A DNA stretch of 64,000 nt. It comes from Streptomyces sp. NBC_01454 (GTDB taxonomy: Bacteria > Actinomycetota > Actinomycetes > Streptomycetales > Streptomycetaceae). Below the pieces are notes generated by a model that was not told the origin of the DNA, did not search any database, and saw only the letters and a program-made list of their open reading frames with translations. Made by a program: the position numbers and the translations under genes. This document shows, piece by piece, positions 41,374 through 49,685 of this stretch (its first letter is position 1; each line of letters starts with the position of its first letter). The DNA is taken from contig NZ_CP109460.1 of assembly GCF_036227565.1 (NCBI RefSeq), positions 868,001 to 932,000 on the forward strand, given 5' to 3'.

Positions 41374-42129
41374 ATGACAAGCGTGCACGGAACTTCCCTG
41401 GACATCCCCACCCCGGACGGGATCGCCGACGCCTTCCTCGCGCACCCCGGCGACGGCGCGCCGCACCCCGGCGTCCTGCTCTACATGGACGCCTTCGGCC
41501 TGCGTCCCGCACTGGAGGAGATCGCCCGGCGCCTGGCCGGGCACGGCTACACGGTGCTGGTGCCCAACGTCCTGTACCGGGCCGGGCGCGCCCCCGTGGT
41601 GGACCTGCCGGACTTCATCGATCCTTCCCAGCGGCCGGAGCTCTTCAAGCCGCTCTTCGCTCTGGTCCAGTCGCTCAGCCCCGACCTGGCGATGCGGGAC
41701 GCCGGCGCCTACCTCGACTGGCTGGCCGCCTCCCCGCTGGTCGCCGAGGGACCGGTGGGCACCGCCGGCTACTGCATGGGCGGCGTCCTCGGCCTGCGCA
41801 CCGCCGCGGCCCACCCCGACCGGATCGCGGCCGTGGCCTCCTTCCACGCCGGCCGTCTGGTCACCGAGGCCGAGGACAGCCCGCACCGGCTCGTCGGCCG
41901 CATCACGGCGGAGCTGTACTTCGGCCACGCCGACCAGGACCCGTCGATGCCGGCCGACCAGATCACGACCCTGGAGCAGGCCCTGGACACCGCGGGCGTG
42001 ACCTACCGCAGCGAACGGTACGAAGGCGCCCCCCACGGCTACACCCAGGCCGACACCGCCGCGTACGACGCCGGGGCGGACGAACGGCACTGGCGCAATC
42101 TGCTGGAGCTCTTCGCGCACCGCCTCTGA
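41374..42129 (+). CDS. Dienelactone hydrolase family protein
   Basis: A 251-residue DLH-fold protein of usual length. The nucleophile motif is GYCMGG (Cys), with acid block ELYFGHADQDPSM and His in YEGAPHGYTQAD, all in the expected order. GVLLYMDAFGLRPALEEIAR is the N-terminal family block. It is the second DLH protein in the window and differs from the first in keeping the canonical C-terminal PHGF-type motif. It ends against the P450 operon, with a shared terminator between. Confidence 0.92.
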   Translation: MTSVHGTSLDIPTPDGIADAFLAHPGDGAPHPGVLLYMDAFGLRPALEEIARRLAGHGYTVLVPNVLYRAGRAPVVDLPDFIDPSQRPELFKPLFALVQSLSPDLAMRDAGAYLDWLAASPLVAEGPVGTAGYCMGGVLGLRTAAAHPDRIAAVASFHAGRLVTEAEDSPHRLVGRITAELYFGHADQDPSMPADQITTLEQALDTAGVTYRSERYEGAPHGYTQADTAAYDAGADERHWRNLLELFAHRL

Positions 42130-42147
42130 CCCCGCTGGCACCCCGAG

Positions 42148-42176
42148 GCGGCTACCCGACAGCGACGGGTAGCCGC
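42148..42176. terminator. Perfect 11-bp-stem bidirectional terminator
   Basis: GCGGCTACCCG-ACAGCGA-CGGGTAGCCGC, a perfect stem with a 7-base loop, lies between the convergent DLH and P450 genes. The P450 stop codon (42152-42154) and last codons are inside the stem. Confidence 0.8.
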
Positions 42177-43351
42177 TTGAGCGCGTGCGACCGGAACGAC
42201 GCACGCCACTCCAGCTGTTCGTCCGGTACGGCGAGCCGCAGCCGCGGGAACCTGTCGAGGAGGGTGGTCAGGGCGGTGCGGATTTCCAGCCGGGCCAGGG
42301 CGGCGCCCAGGCAGTAGTGGACGCCGTGGCCGAGGGCGAGATGTGCCTTGTCGGCGCGGTGGAGGTCGAAGCGGTCCGGTTCGGGGTAGCGGGCCGGGTC
42401 GCGGTGGGCGGACGCGAGGCCGAGCAGCACGGTGTCACCGGTCGGAATCCGTACGCCACCGATGTCGACGGGCTCGGTGGGAAAGCGCCGGATGGCCATC
42501 TGGTTGGGATGGGCGAAGCGGAACAGTTCCTCGACGGCCTCGGGCATCAGCGCGGGCCGCGCGCGCAGGGTGCGCAGCTGGTCGGGGTGGCGGAGCAGGG
42601 TGAGCAGTCCGCCGCTGATCAGGTGCTGGGTGTTCTCGCTGCCCGCCATGAGGATGAGGAAGGCCAGCGAGACCAGTTCGTCCTCGCTGAGCCGGGCACC
42701 GTCGTCCCGGGTGGCGATCAGGGAGGACAGCAGGTCGTCCGCGGGACGGGCGCGGCGGGAGGCGATGAGGTCCACGAGGTAGCGGTGGATGTGCCCGATC
42801 GCTTCGGCGGTGTGCCCCGGGTACTCGGGGGCGAACATGGCACCGACCCAGCCGGAGAACGTCCGGCTGTCCGCCTCGGGCACGGCCAGCAGGTCGCCGA
42901 TGATGACCAGGGGCAGGGGGTTGGCGAACGCCGTGACCAGGTCGGCCTGCCCCGACTCGGCCAGCCGGTCGGCGAGCTGACCGGCCACGGCGGCCACCCG
43001 CTCGCGGAGTTGCTCGACGTGCCGTGGCGTGAAGCCCTTGGAGACCAGCCGGCGCAGCCGCAGATGATCGGCCGGGTCGATGTTGAGGAGGTTGGCGTCC
43101 AGCGCGGGCGGCAGGGAGAAGCCCTGGTAACCGTTCGTGGAGTGTGCCTTGTTCACCGACAGCCGTGCGTCGGTGAGCCCGGCCCGGACGTCGCGCTCCC
43201 GGGTGACGAGCCAGACGGGGGAGCCGTCGGGCAGCGCGATCCTGTGCACCGGCCCTGCGCCGCGCAGCCGGGCGTAGGTGGGGTAGGGGTCCTGGAAGAA
43301 CTCCTGGTCGAAGGGCCGGCTGAGGGACGGGGCCGGGGTCTGCTGTGTCAT
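42152..43351 (-). CDS. Cytochrome P450
   Basis: A 399-residue bacterial P450. The I-helix reads LILMAGSENTQHLI, with Asn where Thr usually follows the acidic residue. ExxR is EELFRFAHP. The heme loop is LALGHGVHYCLGAALAR, with Leu in place of the usual Phe before GxG. The Cys ligand is intact. The I-helix change may alter proton delivery (inference). It is the last gene of a tightly coupled operon (XRE, ImmA/IrrE, MAB_1171c-like, P450); its ATG overlaps the membrane-protein stop. Redox partners are not encoded nearby. Confidence 0.92.
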   Translation of the reverse strand: MTQQTPAPSLSRPFDQEFFQDPYPTYARLRGAGPVHRIALPDGSPVWLVTRERDVRAGLTDARLSVNKAHSTNGYQGFSLPPALDANLLNIDPADHLRLRRLVSKGFTPRHVEQLRERVAAVAGQLADRLAESGQADLVTAFANPLPLVIIGDLLAVPEADSRTFSGWVGAMFAPEYPGHTAEAIGHIHRYLVDLIASRRARPADDLLSSLIATRDDGARLSEDELVSLAFLILMAGSENTQHLISGGLLTLLRHPDQLRTLRARPALMPEAVEELFRFAHPNQMAIRRFPTEPVDIGGVRIPTGDTVLLGLASAHRDPARYPEPDRFDLHRADKAHLALGHGVHYCLGAALARLEIRTALTTLLDRFPRLRLAVPDEQLEWRASFRSHALKRLPVAVG

Positions 43352-44538
43352 GTGCGTTCCTGGGTTGCCGGGTCGGCGGCGGAGTGCGCGGCCGCGGCCC
43401 GCACGATCGGGGACGTGGTGAAGGCGCGCGCCAGTTGGCGCTGGAAGGCGAGTTCGGCGGCGAGGTCCTGGGGCTCCGCCACGCGGGGCGTCTGCGCGTG
43501 GACGGCGGGCCGTCGTTGTGCGGCCAGCGCCTCCAGGGCGGCCCTGAGCTGTGCCGCCTCGACGGTGGCCGCCAGGTCGGTGCCGGCCAGGCCGGCCGCC
43601 CGGGCGTGTTCTTCGGCGGCGCCGGCCACCGCGGCCGGGGTCCAGACGCGCAGCGCCCACTGGGCGTCACGGATCTCCACGAGTCTGCGGTAGAGCCGGG
43701 TGCGCAGATCCGTGTCGGGTTCGAGGTGCAGCACCGGTTCGGGGATCCGGGAGGTGACCTCGCGGTGCAGCGGGCCCAGCTCCCGAAAGGCGCGGTAGTC
43801 GGTGAACCGCCGCCACAGCGCGGTGAGATGGCGGCCCCAGTCGGGGAGGATCCAGCCCAGCGTCTTGCTGAGGGTCGCGATGGTGACGGCGACCTGCGCC
43901 ACGGGCTCCCAGGCCTGCCCGCTGACGCCGAACTGGGCGGCGACGATGTCGGCGGCCCGGCAGCCGGTGTAGAGGAGGGCGAAGGGCAGTGTGGCGGCGA
44001 TGAGGTACAGCCCGCGGCGCATCCAGGGGTGCGGGGCGATCCTGGCGTAGCGCCAGCCGAGGACGCCCACATCGACCTGGTTCGCGGCGTAGGCGAGCAG
44101 ATAGAGGGTGAGGTAGGCCGGGTAGTACGTGGCGCTGTCGATGGCGAAGTCGTCGGGCTTCTCGCCGCGACTGGTGGCCACGGCGAACAGCGCCACCATG
44201 GCGACGAGTACGAGCCCGAGCCCGATCAGCCGTGGCCGTGCCTTGCGCCAGGCGAGGGGGGCTTCATGGGTGAGGTGGAGCAGCACGATCTGCTGGCACG
44301 CCGTCAGCAGGATGACGCAGCTCTGCGACAGCAGCCCGGAGAAGTTGACGATGCCGACGGCGCTGCTGGTGGCCGCCCAGACCGCGGGGGTGGAGACGGT
44401 ATAGGTGACGAACAGGAAGAAGAAGTTGCCGAGCAGCGCGACCTGCGTCACGGATCGGTCCGTGCGCAGCACGCGCAGTTTGTACAGCAGCGCCAGGCCT
44501 GCGACGACGGCGCACAAGGGGTAGAGAACGCTATTCAT
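43348..44538 (-). CDS. MAB_1171c-like membrane protein
   Basis: A 396-residue protein. Residues 1-215 hold about seven hydrophobic segments (for example YPLCAVVAGLALLYKL, IGLGLVLVAMVALFAVATS, GLYLIAATLPFALLYTGCRA). A cytoplasmic C-terminal half follows, rich in Ala/Arg/Leu helices (RLYRRLVEIRDAQWALRVW). This is the layout of the actinobacterial family annotated as putative transporter MAB_1171c, often found beside ImmA/IrrE peptidase genes. It overlaps the peptidase gene by eight bases and the P450 gene by four. Transport has not been shown for the family; a membrane sensor cleaved or controlled by the peptidase is possible. Confidence 0.8.
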   Translation of the reverse strand: MNSVLYPLCAVVAGLALLYKLRVLRTDRSVTQVALLGNFFFLFVTYTVSTPAVWAATSSAVGIVNFSGLLSQSCVILLTACQQIVLLHLTHEAPLAWRKARPRLIGLGLVLVAMVALFAVATSRGEKPDDFAIDSATYYPAYLTLYLLAYAANQVDVGVLGWRYARIAPHPWMRRGLYLIAATLPFALLYTGCRAADIVAAQFGVSGQAWEPVAQVAVTIATLSKTLGWILPDWGRHLTALWRRFTDYRAFRELGPLHREVTSRIPEPVLHLEPDTDLRTRLYRRLVEIRDAQWALRVWTPAAVAGAAEEHARAAGLAGTDLAATVEAAQLRAALEALAAQRRPAVHAQTPRVAEPQDLAAELAFQRQLARAFTTSPIVRAAAAHSAADPATQERT

Positions 44539-45103
44539 GACTTCCTCGGAAGGCGGGATTGTCCAGCGCACCGAGCCGGGCGACCAGCTCCTGCATGGCG
44601 GGTGGGACGGGCCGGACCTGGTCGGCGGTCCAGCTGCCGATCCGGCGCCCGATCAGGGAGCCGATGTACTCGGCTTCGGTCTCCGCCCAGGACCGGGCGT
44701 GTTCACGTCCCAGGGTCCGGCGGATCAGTGTGGGGTCGAGCGAGGGCAGCAGCAGCCGGGATGCCTCGGGGGTGAGGACCGGGCTCGCCTCGTGGTCGCA
44801 GATGAGGTGGCCCAGCTCGTGCAGGATGACCTGCTGCTGGTGCACCGGTGCGAGCCGCTGCTCGTAGACGACGTACTCCGCGCTCGCCGTGGAGACCCAG
44901 AGGCCGTCGGGGCTGCCCAGCGGCAGCGGGCAGGGCAGGAGCTGGATGGGCCGCCCGGAGCGCCGGCTGAGGTGCGCGCACAGGTCGTCGACGGACAGCT
45001 CGGCGCGGGCGGGCAGCTCCAGCTCGTCGACCCGACGTTCGCACGCCTCGCGCAGCCGTATCGCCTGCGGATCCACGTGCTTGTGCCGCCAGCGCATCAC
45101 CAT
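44531..45103 (-). CDS. ImmA/IrrE family metallo-endopeptidase
   Basis: A 190-residue zinc peptidase. The HExxH motif is VILHELGHLICDH near residue 95, with a downstream Glu-rich helix WAETEAEYIGSLIGRR that would supply the third ligand. There is no signal peptide. In characterised systems such peptidases cleave a partner HTH repressor after a stress signal (ImmA/ImmR, IrrE/DdrO). The gene directly upstream encodes an XRE HTH protein and its stop overlaps this start (TGATG), so the pair fits that model. The C-terminus overlaps the membrane-protein gene. Confidence 0.9.
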   Translation of the reverse strand: MVMRWRHKHVDPQAIRLREACERRVDELELPARAELSVDDLCAHLSRRSGRPIQLLPCPLPLGSPDGLWVSTASAEYVVYEQRLAPVHQQQVILHELGHLICDHEASPVLTPEASRLLLPSLDPTLIRRTLGREHARSWAETEAEYIGSLIGRRIGSWTADQVRPVPPAMQELVARLGALDNPAFRGSHE

Positions 45104-45603
45104 CACTGCGGAGTACGGTCGTCGCCACCCTGCCCCGGAAGGTCCTCTAGGGTCGCCCGAGCGGCTTCGGCGGTGGTGACCAACCGGGTGATGAGATGGC
45201 TCAGTTCGGTCAGCGAGGAGGCGGGCTCGGCGGGGCCTGTCTGGCGCAGCGCCACGCTCTCCACGCGATGGGTGCGCAGCTTCCTGAGCAGCTCCAGCTC
45301 GGAGTTGACGTCGTGGAAGACCTGCTCGTCGAGGAAGTAGGCCACGCGGGAGATGCCCAGACTGTGGGCCACCTTGACGAGGGTCTCCACGGTCAGGTTG
45401 GTCCCGTCCGCGGATTCGGCCGCGGCCAGGGTGCGCTTCGAGACCCCGGCGATTTCCGCGAGCCGGGCCAGGGTGACGGGGCCTTCGGGGTGGTGCTGGC
45501 GAATGTGCCGGAGCCTGCGGGCGATGGCGGTCTTGGCGGCGTGCGCGGTCTCGTCCGGACCGGCGGACATCCCTGCCGCCCTGGCGAGTTCGTGACGGTC
45601 CAC
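45103..45603 (-). CDS. XRE-family regulator paired with ImmA/IrrE peptidase
   Basis: A 166-residue protein with an N-terminal HTH (about 25-85: LRHIRQHHPEGPVTLARLAE, GVSKRTLAAAESADGTNLTV, LVKVAHSLGISRVAYFL). A C-terminal helical tail (HDVNSELELLRKLRTHRVES) is probably for dimerisation or recognition by the peptidase. GTG at 45603 follows GGAGG with seven-base spacing. It leads a four-gene operon. By analogy with ImmR/DdrO it should repress the operon until cleaved (inference). Confidence 0.88.
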   Translation of the reverse strand: MDRHELARAAGMSAGPDETAHAAKTAIARRLRHIRQHHPEGPVTLARLAEIAGVSKRTLAAAESADGTNLTVETLVKVAHSLGISRVAYFLDEQVFHDVNSELELLRKLRTHRVESVALRQTGPAEPASSLTELSHLITRLVTTAEAARATLEDLPGQGGDDRTPQ

Positions 45604-45788
45604 CCTTGTCCCTCCATGGCGTGTGCACTACAGGATCGCACGCGGCACGATGCCCCCGGTGCAGGGTACGCGGCGCCGCTGACCTGCGTACGGAGAGCGG
45701 AGACGCCCGGCCCCGGCCACGGCCGGCACCCCGGCGGAGTGCGGTGCGGCCGGAACGACGTGGTCCCTGGCCGGAACGAACGTGCCGG

Positions 45789-46748
45789 TCAGATGCCCGC
45801 GCTCGCGTCGTGGACGATGTGCAGCCCGGGGCAGATGTGCGGGGCCGGCGGCGGCCACGGCGAGGACAGCGCGGATTCCACCGCCCTCGACTCCCGGTCG
45901 GCCCGTTCGGCCTCGCTGCGGGCCGGGCCCAGGCGGCCCCGCCAGATCAGTTCTTCGGCGATGCCATAGGCCCAGGAGCCGAGCCAGCCGCTCTGCCGTG
46001 GGCAGTGCAGCGCCAGCGCCCCCCGCAACGCGTCATAGGCCCGCAGAAGTTGGCGGGACAGTTCGGCGTCGGGATGCTGGGCGTGCGGACGCTCGTGCGG
46101 TGGCGGAACCGGGCAGTCCTCCAGCAGGTGCGCCACCCGCCGGAGCAGCAACTCCGCACCGTCCTTGAGCGGCTGGGGCGCCGAGCCCTTCGGGCACGAC
46201 ACCTCCCAGAGCTCTTCGAGCGGGTCACCGTCCCGGGACAACGGCGGTGCGGGCGCCTCCCCGCACGGGGATTCGTCCGCCGCGGCCGGGAAGGGCGCAC
46301 CGCCCTCGGGGCGGCCACCGCAGTGCTGCGCACACTCCGGGACAGGGCCCGTCACGGGAGAGTGCCGCAGGAGGTGTTCGTGGTGCAGTTGGGACCACAG
46401 ATCACGCGGGGCGGCCGGTCCGGTGAGCAGGCGCCAGACGGGGCCGATGTTCCAGCTGTAGCCGGTGACGCGTTCTATGTGCCCGGAGCCGCGCGTGGCG
46501 AATACGGCCAGCCGCCCGGTGGAATTGTCCTGCACCTGCGTGTAGAGGCTCTCCCCGAGCTGCCAGGCCGCGCCGATACCGAACGGCGCCTCCTGAGCGG
46601 CCGTTGCGCCTTTGTGCGCGGCGACGGGAAGAAGCGTGTGCAATGCCGTGTCGCCCGCCGGATTTTCGCGGTCGACGTCGACGTCCACAAGGAAGGGAAT
46701 GCGTCCTCGGCGGCTGCCGGAGAGAGAACTGCTGCGCTCAGCCGCCAT
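45789..46748 (-). CDS. Unknown protein upstream of the XRE-peptidase operon
   Basis: A 319-residue protein of no recognised family. The N-terminus carries RIPFLVDVDVDRENPAGDTA, the middle has LYTQVQDNSTGRLAVFATRG and two nearby Cys/His groups (ECAQHCGG), and the C-terminus ends HICPGLHIVHDASAGI. No membrane segment or signal peptide. GGGAG precedes the ATG at 46748. It lies 185 bp upstream of the XRE gene on the same strand and has its own well-formed promoter with nested palindromes, so it may belong to the same regulatory unit. Confidence 0.65.
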   Translation of the reverse strand: MAAERSSSLSGSRRGRIPFLVDVDVDRENPAGDTALHTLLPVAAHKGATAAQEAPFGIGAAWQLGESLYTQVQDNSTGRLAVFATRGSGHIERVTGYSWNIGPVWRLLTGPAAPRDLWSQLHHEHLLRHSPVTGPVPECAQHCGGRPEGGAPFPAAADESPCGEAPAPPLSRDGDPLEELWEVSCPKGSAPQPLKDGAELLLRRVAHLLEDCPVPPPHERPHAQHPDAELSRQLLRAYDALRGALALHCPRQSGWLGSWAYGIAEELIWRGRLGPARSEAERADRESRAVESALSSPWPPPAPHICPGLHIVHDASAGI

Positions 46749-46864
46749 GCGGGTCTCCCGTCGCGGTTCGGCAGGCGGCAACAGCCGTGTCCGGCTGGGC
46801 CGCAGAAGCTATGACGGTCACTGGTCGTCCCCCTTTGGCCATCTTTCGAAGGCTCCGCTTCGAG

Positions 46865-46927
46865 ACGATAGACACAAGCGCACCGTGGTGCAACTAACTG
46901 CCGGTGTCATGCAATAAATTGCACCAC
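46865..46927 (-). promoter_or_regulatory. Promoter with nested palindromes upstream of the unknown gene
   Basis: On the minus strand, TTGCAC (46888-46893) and TATCGT (46865-46870) are separated by 17 bp, a good promoter. The -35 lies in GTGGTGCAA (46885-46893), which has a perfect inverse copy TTGCACCAC at 46919-46927. TGCAAT-AA-ATTGCA (46910-46923) and GCACC-GT-GGTGC (46881-46892) are nested with them. Several GGTGCAA half-sites in this spacing suggest cooperative repressor binding. Confidence 0.65.
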
Positions 46928-47042
46928 CGCCTGTGGTAGCGGGCCCCACGAGGCCGGGCGCGGCGCCACTTCTGAGGTGCCCATGCCCGCCCCGGCCCAT
47001 CCCTCTCGCCGCCCCGCGCCGGTCCGCGCACGGACGCGGCGC

Positions 47043-47696
47043 CTACGCCGGTTCGGGTGCCTGGGTGCCGGCACGGGCCCGGCGGCGGACCCGGTCGAGC
47101 AGGCCGGCGGGGTCCGGTTCGGCCTGGAGGGCGCGGAGCAGCAGCAGCCACAGGTCGTGCAGATGGGCCTCGATGTGCCGGCGCCCCTCCAGCGCGTCGG
47201 AGACGGTGTGCAGCCCGAAGAAGGCGCAGACGACGCTGTGGGCGGTCGCGGCGGGCGACACCCCGGCGGCGAGTTCGCCGTTGTCGCCGGCCTCTTCGAG
47301 GAGCTGGGTGACCGCGTCGATCCAGCCCAGGAACGGGGCGGGTAGCTCGGTCTCGATGGCCTTGCGTTCGGCCCAGAGACGGGATCCGGCCCGTACGACG
47401 ATGTCGTCACGGAACGACCGGGCCACGTCGAAGCTCAGACCGACGAGCTTCTCCAGGGCGGGCAGGCCGGGCTTCCGGTTGCGGGTGATCAATTGCGGCC
47501 AGGTGGCGAAATGCTCCTCGACGATGGCGAGGGCGAGTTTCTCCTTGCTGGCGAAATGAAAATAGATGGCACCGCTGGTGCGGCCGGAATGTGCGCTGAT
47601 ATCGCTGATGCTGGTGCCGGCGTAACCCCGCTCGTCGAACAGGGCCGCCGCCGCCTCCAGAAGGAACCTGCGTGTCGTCTTCGCCCGGATCTGCAC
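47043..47696 (-). CDS. TetR-family gamma-butyrolactone receptor (ScbR-like)
   Basis: A 217-residue TetR-type repressor. The HTH region reads FLLEAAAALFDERGYAGTSI and GAIYFHFASKEKLALAIVEE, matching butyrolactone autoregulator receptors of Streptomyces (ArpA/ScbR/BarA). The C-terminal half holds the ligand domain. GTG at 47696 is five bases after GAGG and gives the short N-terminus normal for this family. It is divergent from an AfsA-like synthase gene. Whether it is a true receptor or a pseudo-receptor cannot be decided by eye. Confidence 0.85.
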   Translation of the reverse strand: MQIRAKTTRRFLLEAAAALFDERGYAGTSISDISAHSGRTSGAIYFHFASKEKLALAIVEEHFATWPQLITRNRKPGLPALEKLVGLSFDVARSFRDDIVVRAGSRLWAERKAIETELPAPFLGWIDAVTQLLEEAGDNGELAAGVSPAATAHSVVCAFFGLHTVSDALEGRRHIEAHLHDLWLLLLRALQAEPDPAGLLDRVRRRARAGTQAPEPA

Positions 47697-47757
47697 GTAC
47701 ACCTCAGACGTCGTTCTCGTGCCGGCGGCCCGCAATCTATCGCGCTGCGCCACCCGG

Positions 47758-47781
47758 AATGAACAGGTGCGGATGTTCGAA
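47758..47781. promoter_or_regulatory. Candidate autoregulatory element (ARE) between receptor and afsA-like gene
   Basis: GAACA-N8-TGTTC (47761-47778), with partial extension to AATGAACA/TGTTCGAA, lies 24 bp before the afsA-like ATG. A GATATT hexamer at 47786-47791 could be the -10 of that gene. Butyrolactone receptors bind 22-26-bp dyads in exactly this position in other Streptomyces, so auto-repression of both divergent genes is inferred. Confidence 0.55.
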
Positions 47782-47801
47782 TTTCGATATTCCCTGGTCG
47801 T

Positions 47802-48722
47802 ATGAGTTCCTCAACTGCTGGCACTGCCGGAAAGAGTGAGCCGCTCAGCCGGTCCCGCACCGTCGCGCGGGAACTGGTGCACCGGACTTCCGTGGCGGAG
47901 GTCCTCCTCACGGATGTACGGCGGACGGACACCCCCGACCTCTTCGCCGCGGCCGCGTCGTGGCCGCGCGCCCATGCGACGTTCCCCCGCGACGGGTCAC
48001 AGCGGCACAGCCCGTTGATCCTGGTGGAAACGCTGCGTCAGCTCGGTCTGTACATCCCCCTGCGGTTCTACGCCGTTCCCGCGGCGTGCCACGCGGTCAT
48101 CACCGACCTGTACTTCCGCCTCGCGCCCGGCAGTGCGCCGCCGGCTCACTCCGGCGCGACCGAGGTCACCTGTCACGCGCGGGTGAGCGCCGTACGGCGC
48201 TCCACGCACCACGGCGTGTGCGCACTGCGCCTGGACGCCGTCTTCACCGTCTGTGGACTGCCCTTCGGGCAGGGGGGCGGCGGTGTGCGGTTCCTGAGCG
48301 AGGCGCAGTACCGGGCGCTGCGCGGCAGGACCGCCCAGGTCGCGGTGGCCGTCCCGTCCCCGGACGGGGCTCACCGGCCGCCGGCCGCGGTACTGGCCGT
48401 GAACCACCCGCAGGACGCGGTGCTTGCCGTCGCCGGGGACGGGCTGCTCCTCGCGCCGGCCGACCCGCTGCACCCGTTCCTCTTCGACCACCCGACCGAT
48501 CATGTGCCGGGCATGGCGCTCCTGGAGGCCGCACGGCAGGCCGCCTCGTACAGCAGCGGGGGCACCCTGCGCCGGCCGCGCGCCGGCCGCATGAAGGCCG
48601 TCCGGTTCACCGAACTCGCCCCGCCCGCCCGGGTGCTGTGCACGCAGTACGACTCGCTCTGCGTCTTCCGCGTCACCCAGGGCGGCACACGGACGGCCTA
48701 CGGGACCCTCAGTTACCAATAG
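47802..48722 (+). CDS. AfsA/ScbA family gamma-butyrolactone biosynthesis protein
   Basis: A 306-residue protein with two hot-dog-fold AfsA domains. The first (about 20-150) has LVHRTSVAEVLLTDVRRTDT and SPLILVETLRQLGLYIPLRF. The second (about 200-306) has LLAPADPLHPFLFDHPTDHV, then PGMALLEAARQA. These are the conserved blocks of AfsA/ScbA/BarX. Such enzymes condense a beta-ketoacyl-ACP with dihydroxyacetone phosphate. No Shine-Dalgarno precedes the ATG and a -10-like hexamer lies about 11 bases before, so a leaderless message is possible. Divergent from the receptor gene. Confidence 0.92.
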   Translation: MSSSTAGTAGKSEPLSRSRTVARELVHRTSVAEVLLTDVRRTDTPDLFAAAASWPRAHATFPRDGSQRHSPLILVETLRQLGLYIPLRFYAVPAACHAVITDLYFRLAPGSAPPAHSGATEVTCHARVSAVRRSTHHGVCALRLDAVFTVCGLPFGQGGGGVRFLSEAQYRALRGRTAQVAVAVPSPDGAHRPPAAVLAVNHPQDAVLAVAGDGLLLAPADPLHPFLFDHPTDHVPGMALLEAARQAASYSSGGTLRRPRAGRMKAVRFTELAPPARVLCTQYDSLCVFRVTQGGTRTAYGTLSYQ

Positions 48723-48751
48723 AACATAAAATATGGACAATTAGGAGCCTA

Positions 48752-48792
48752 TTGACCGCAGCGAGTTGCCGTCCGTAACGTAATGATCGTTA
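48752..48792 (+). promoter_or_regulatory. Promoter with inverted repeat upstream of the HAD phosphatase
   Basis: TTGACC (48752-48757) and TAACGT (48776-48781) are 18 bp apart, and the -10 sits in TAACG-N7-CGTTA (48776-48792). The surrounding 70 bp are AT-rich. The dyad resembles neither half of the element at 47761 exactly, so it may be a different operator. Confidence 0.5.
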
Positions 48793-48950
48793 TTTTCCGA
48801 TGCAGAGCGCACCAGGTTCCCCCTTTCGCGGTGGCTGCCCTCTGCCGGAAACCCCCAGCCCGGTGCCCGGCGGCCGTCATCCGACGCTGCCTCGCCCCGC
48901 ACGCGACCGGTCATTTCGCCGCCCCGGGCCCTGTCGGAACGGAAACCCGG

Positions 48951-49670
48951 ATGACCGCACATCGCCTTTTCTCCTGGACACCCGCCGCCGTCGTCTTCGA
49001 CTGCGACGGCACCCTCATGGACACCGAACGCCACTGGCAGGACGCCCGCGACATGGTGCTGCGCGAATACGGCTGCACCCCCTCGGCCGAATTCTCCGAA
49101 CAGGCCCGCGGACTGCATTACACCGAATGCGGGCGCCTGATGGCCGAGGCGGCCGACCGCCCGGACCTGACCAAGACCATGACGGACACCCTGCTCGACC
49201 GCTTCCGTGACCTCGTGGCCGCCAACCCCACCACCATGCCCGGCGCACCGGAACTGGTGCATTCGGCCGTGCAGTTCGCCCCGCTGGCGGTGGCCAGCAA
49301 CTGCCCGCTGGAAGTCGTCGAGTCCTGCCTGGACATGGCCGGACTCCGGGAGTGCTTCCGCCACATCGTGGTGCCCGACGCCGCCATCAGGCCCAAGCCG
49401 CATCCCGATGTGTACGTCACCGCCGCCCGGCTCTGCGGAGTCGATCCGGGGGACGCGCTGGCCGTCGAGGACTCCCACTGCGGCGTGCAGGCCGCGGCGG
49501 CCGCCGGCATGCGGGTGCTCGGGGTGGGCGCCCAGCCCGGCGAGAAGGAGCAGGCGCTGGCCGATTGGTGGGTCGACTCACTGGAGGAGCCGACGGTGCA
49601 GGGGTGGGCGGACGCCCGCATTCCGGCCCAGGACACCGGGCCCGCCGCCCCTGGGACCGCCGTCTCCTGA
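48951..49670 (+). CDS. HAD-superfamily phosphatase next to the butyrolactone genes
   Basis: A 239-residue HAD hydrolase of the beta-phosphoglucomutase/phosphatase type. Motif I is VVFDCDGTLMDTE, motif II is VASNCP, motif III Lys is IRPKPHPDVY and motif IV is ALAVEDSHCGVQAA. Butyrolactone biosynthesis needs removal of a phosphate from a butenolide or butanolide intermediate, so a phosphatase beside afsA is a plausible pathway enzyme (inference; the gene lies 228 bp downstream on the same strand). No butenolide reductase gene (ScbB/BprA type) is present in the window. Confidence 0.88.
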   Translation: MTAHRLFSWTPAAVVFDCDGTLMDTERHWQDARDMVLREYGCTPSAEFSEQARGLHYTECGRLMAEAADRPDLTKTMTDTLLDRFRDLVAANPTTMPGAPELVHSAVQFAPLAVASNCPLEVVESCLDMAGLRECFRHIVVPDAAIRPKPHPDVYVTAARLCGVDPGDALAVEDSHCGVQAAAAAGMRVLGVGAQPGEKEQALADWWVDSLEEPTVQGWADARIPAQDTGPAAPGTAVS

Positions 49671-49685
49671 GTCACACCCGTCGGG

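Noticed and set aside
42435..44072. 545-residue minus-strand frame across P450 and membrane-protein genes
   Set aside because: Out-of-frame shadow; the P450 and MAB_1171c-like frames carry the motifs and the overlaps.
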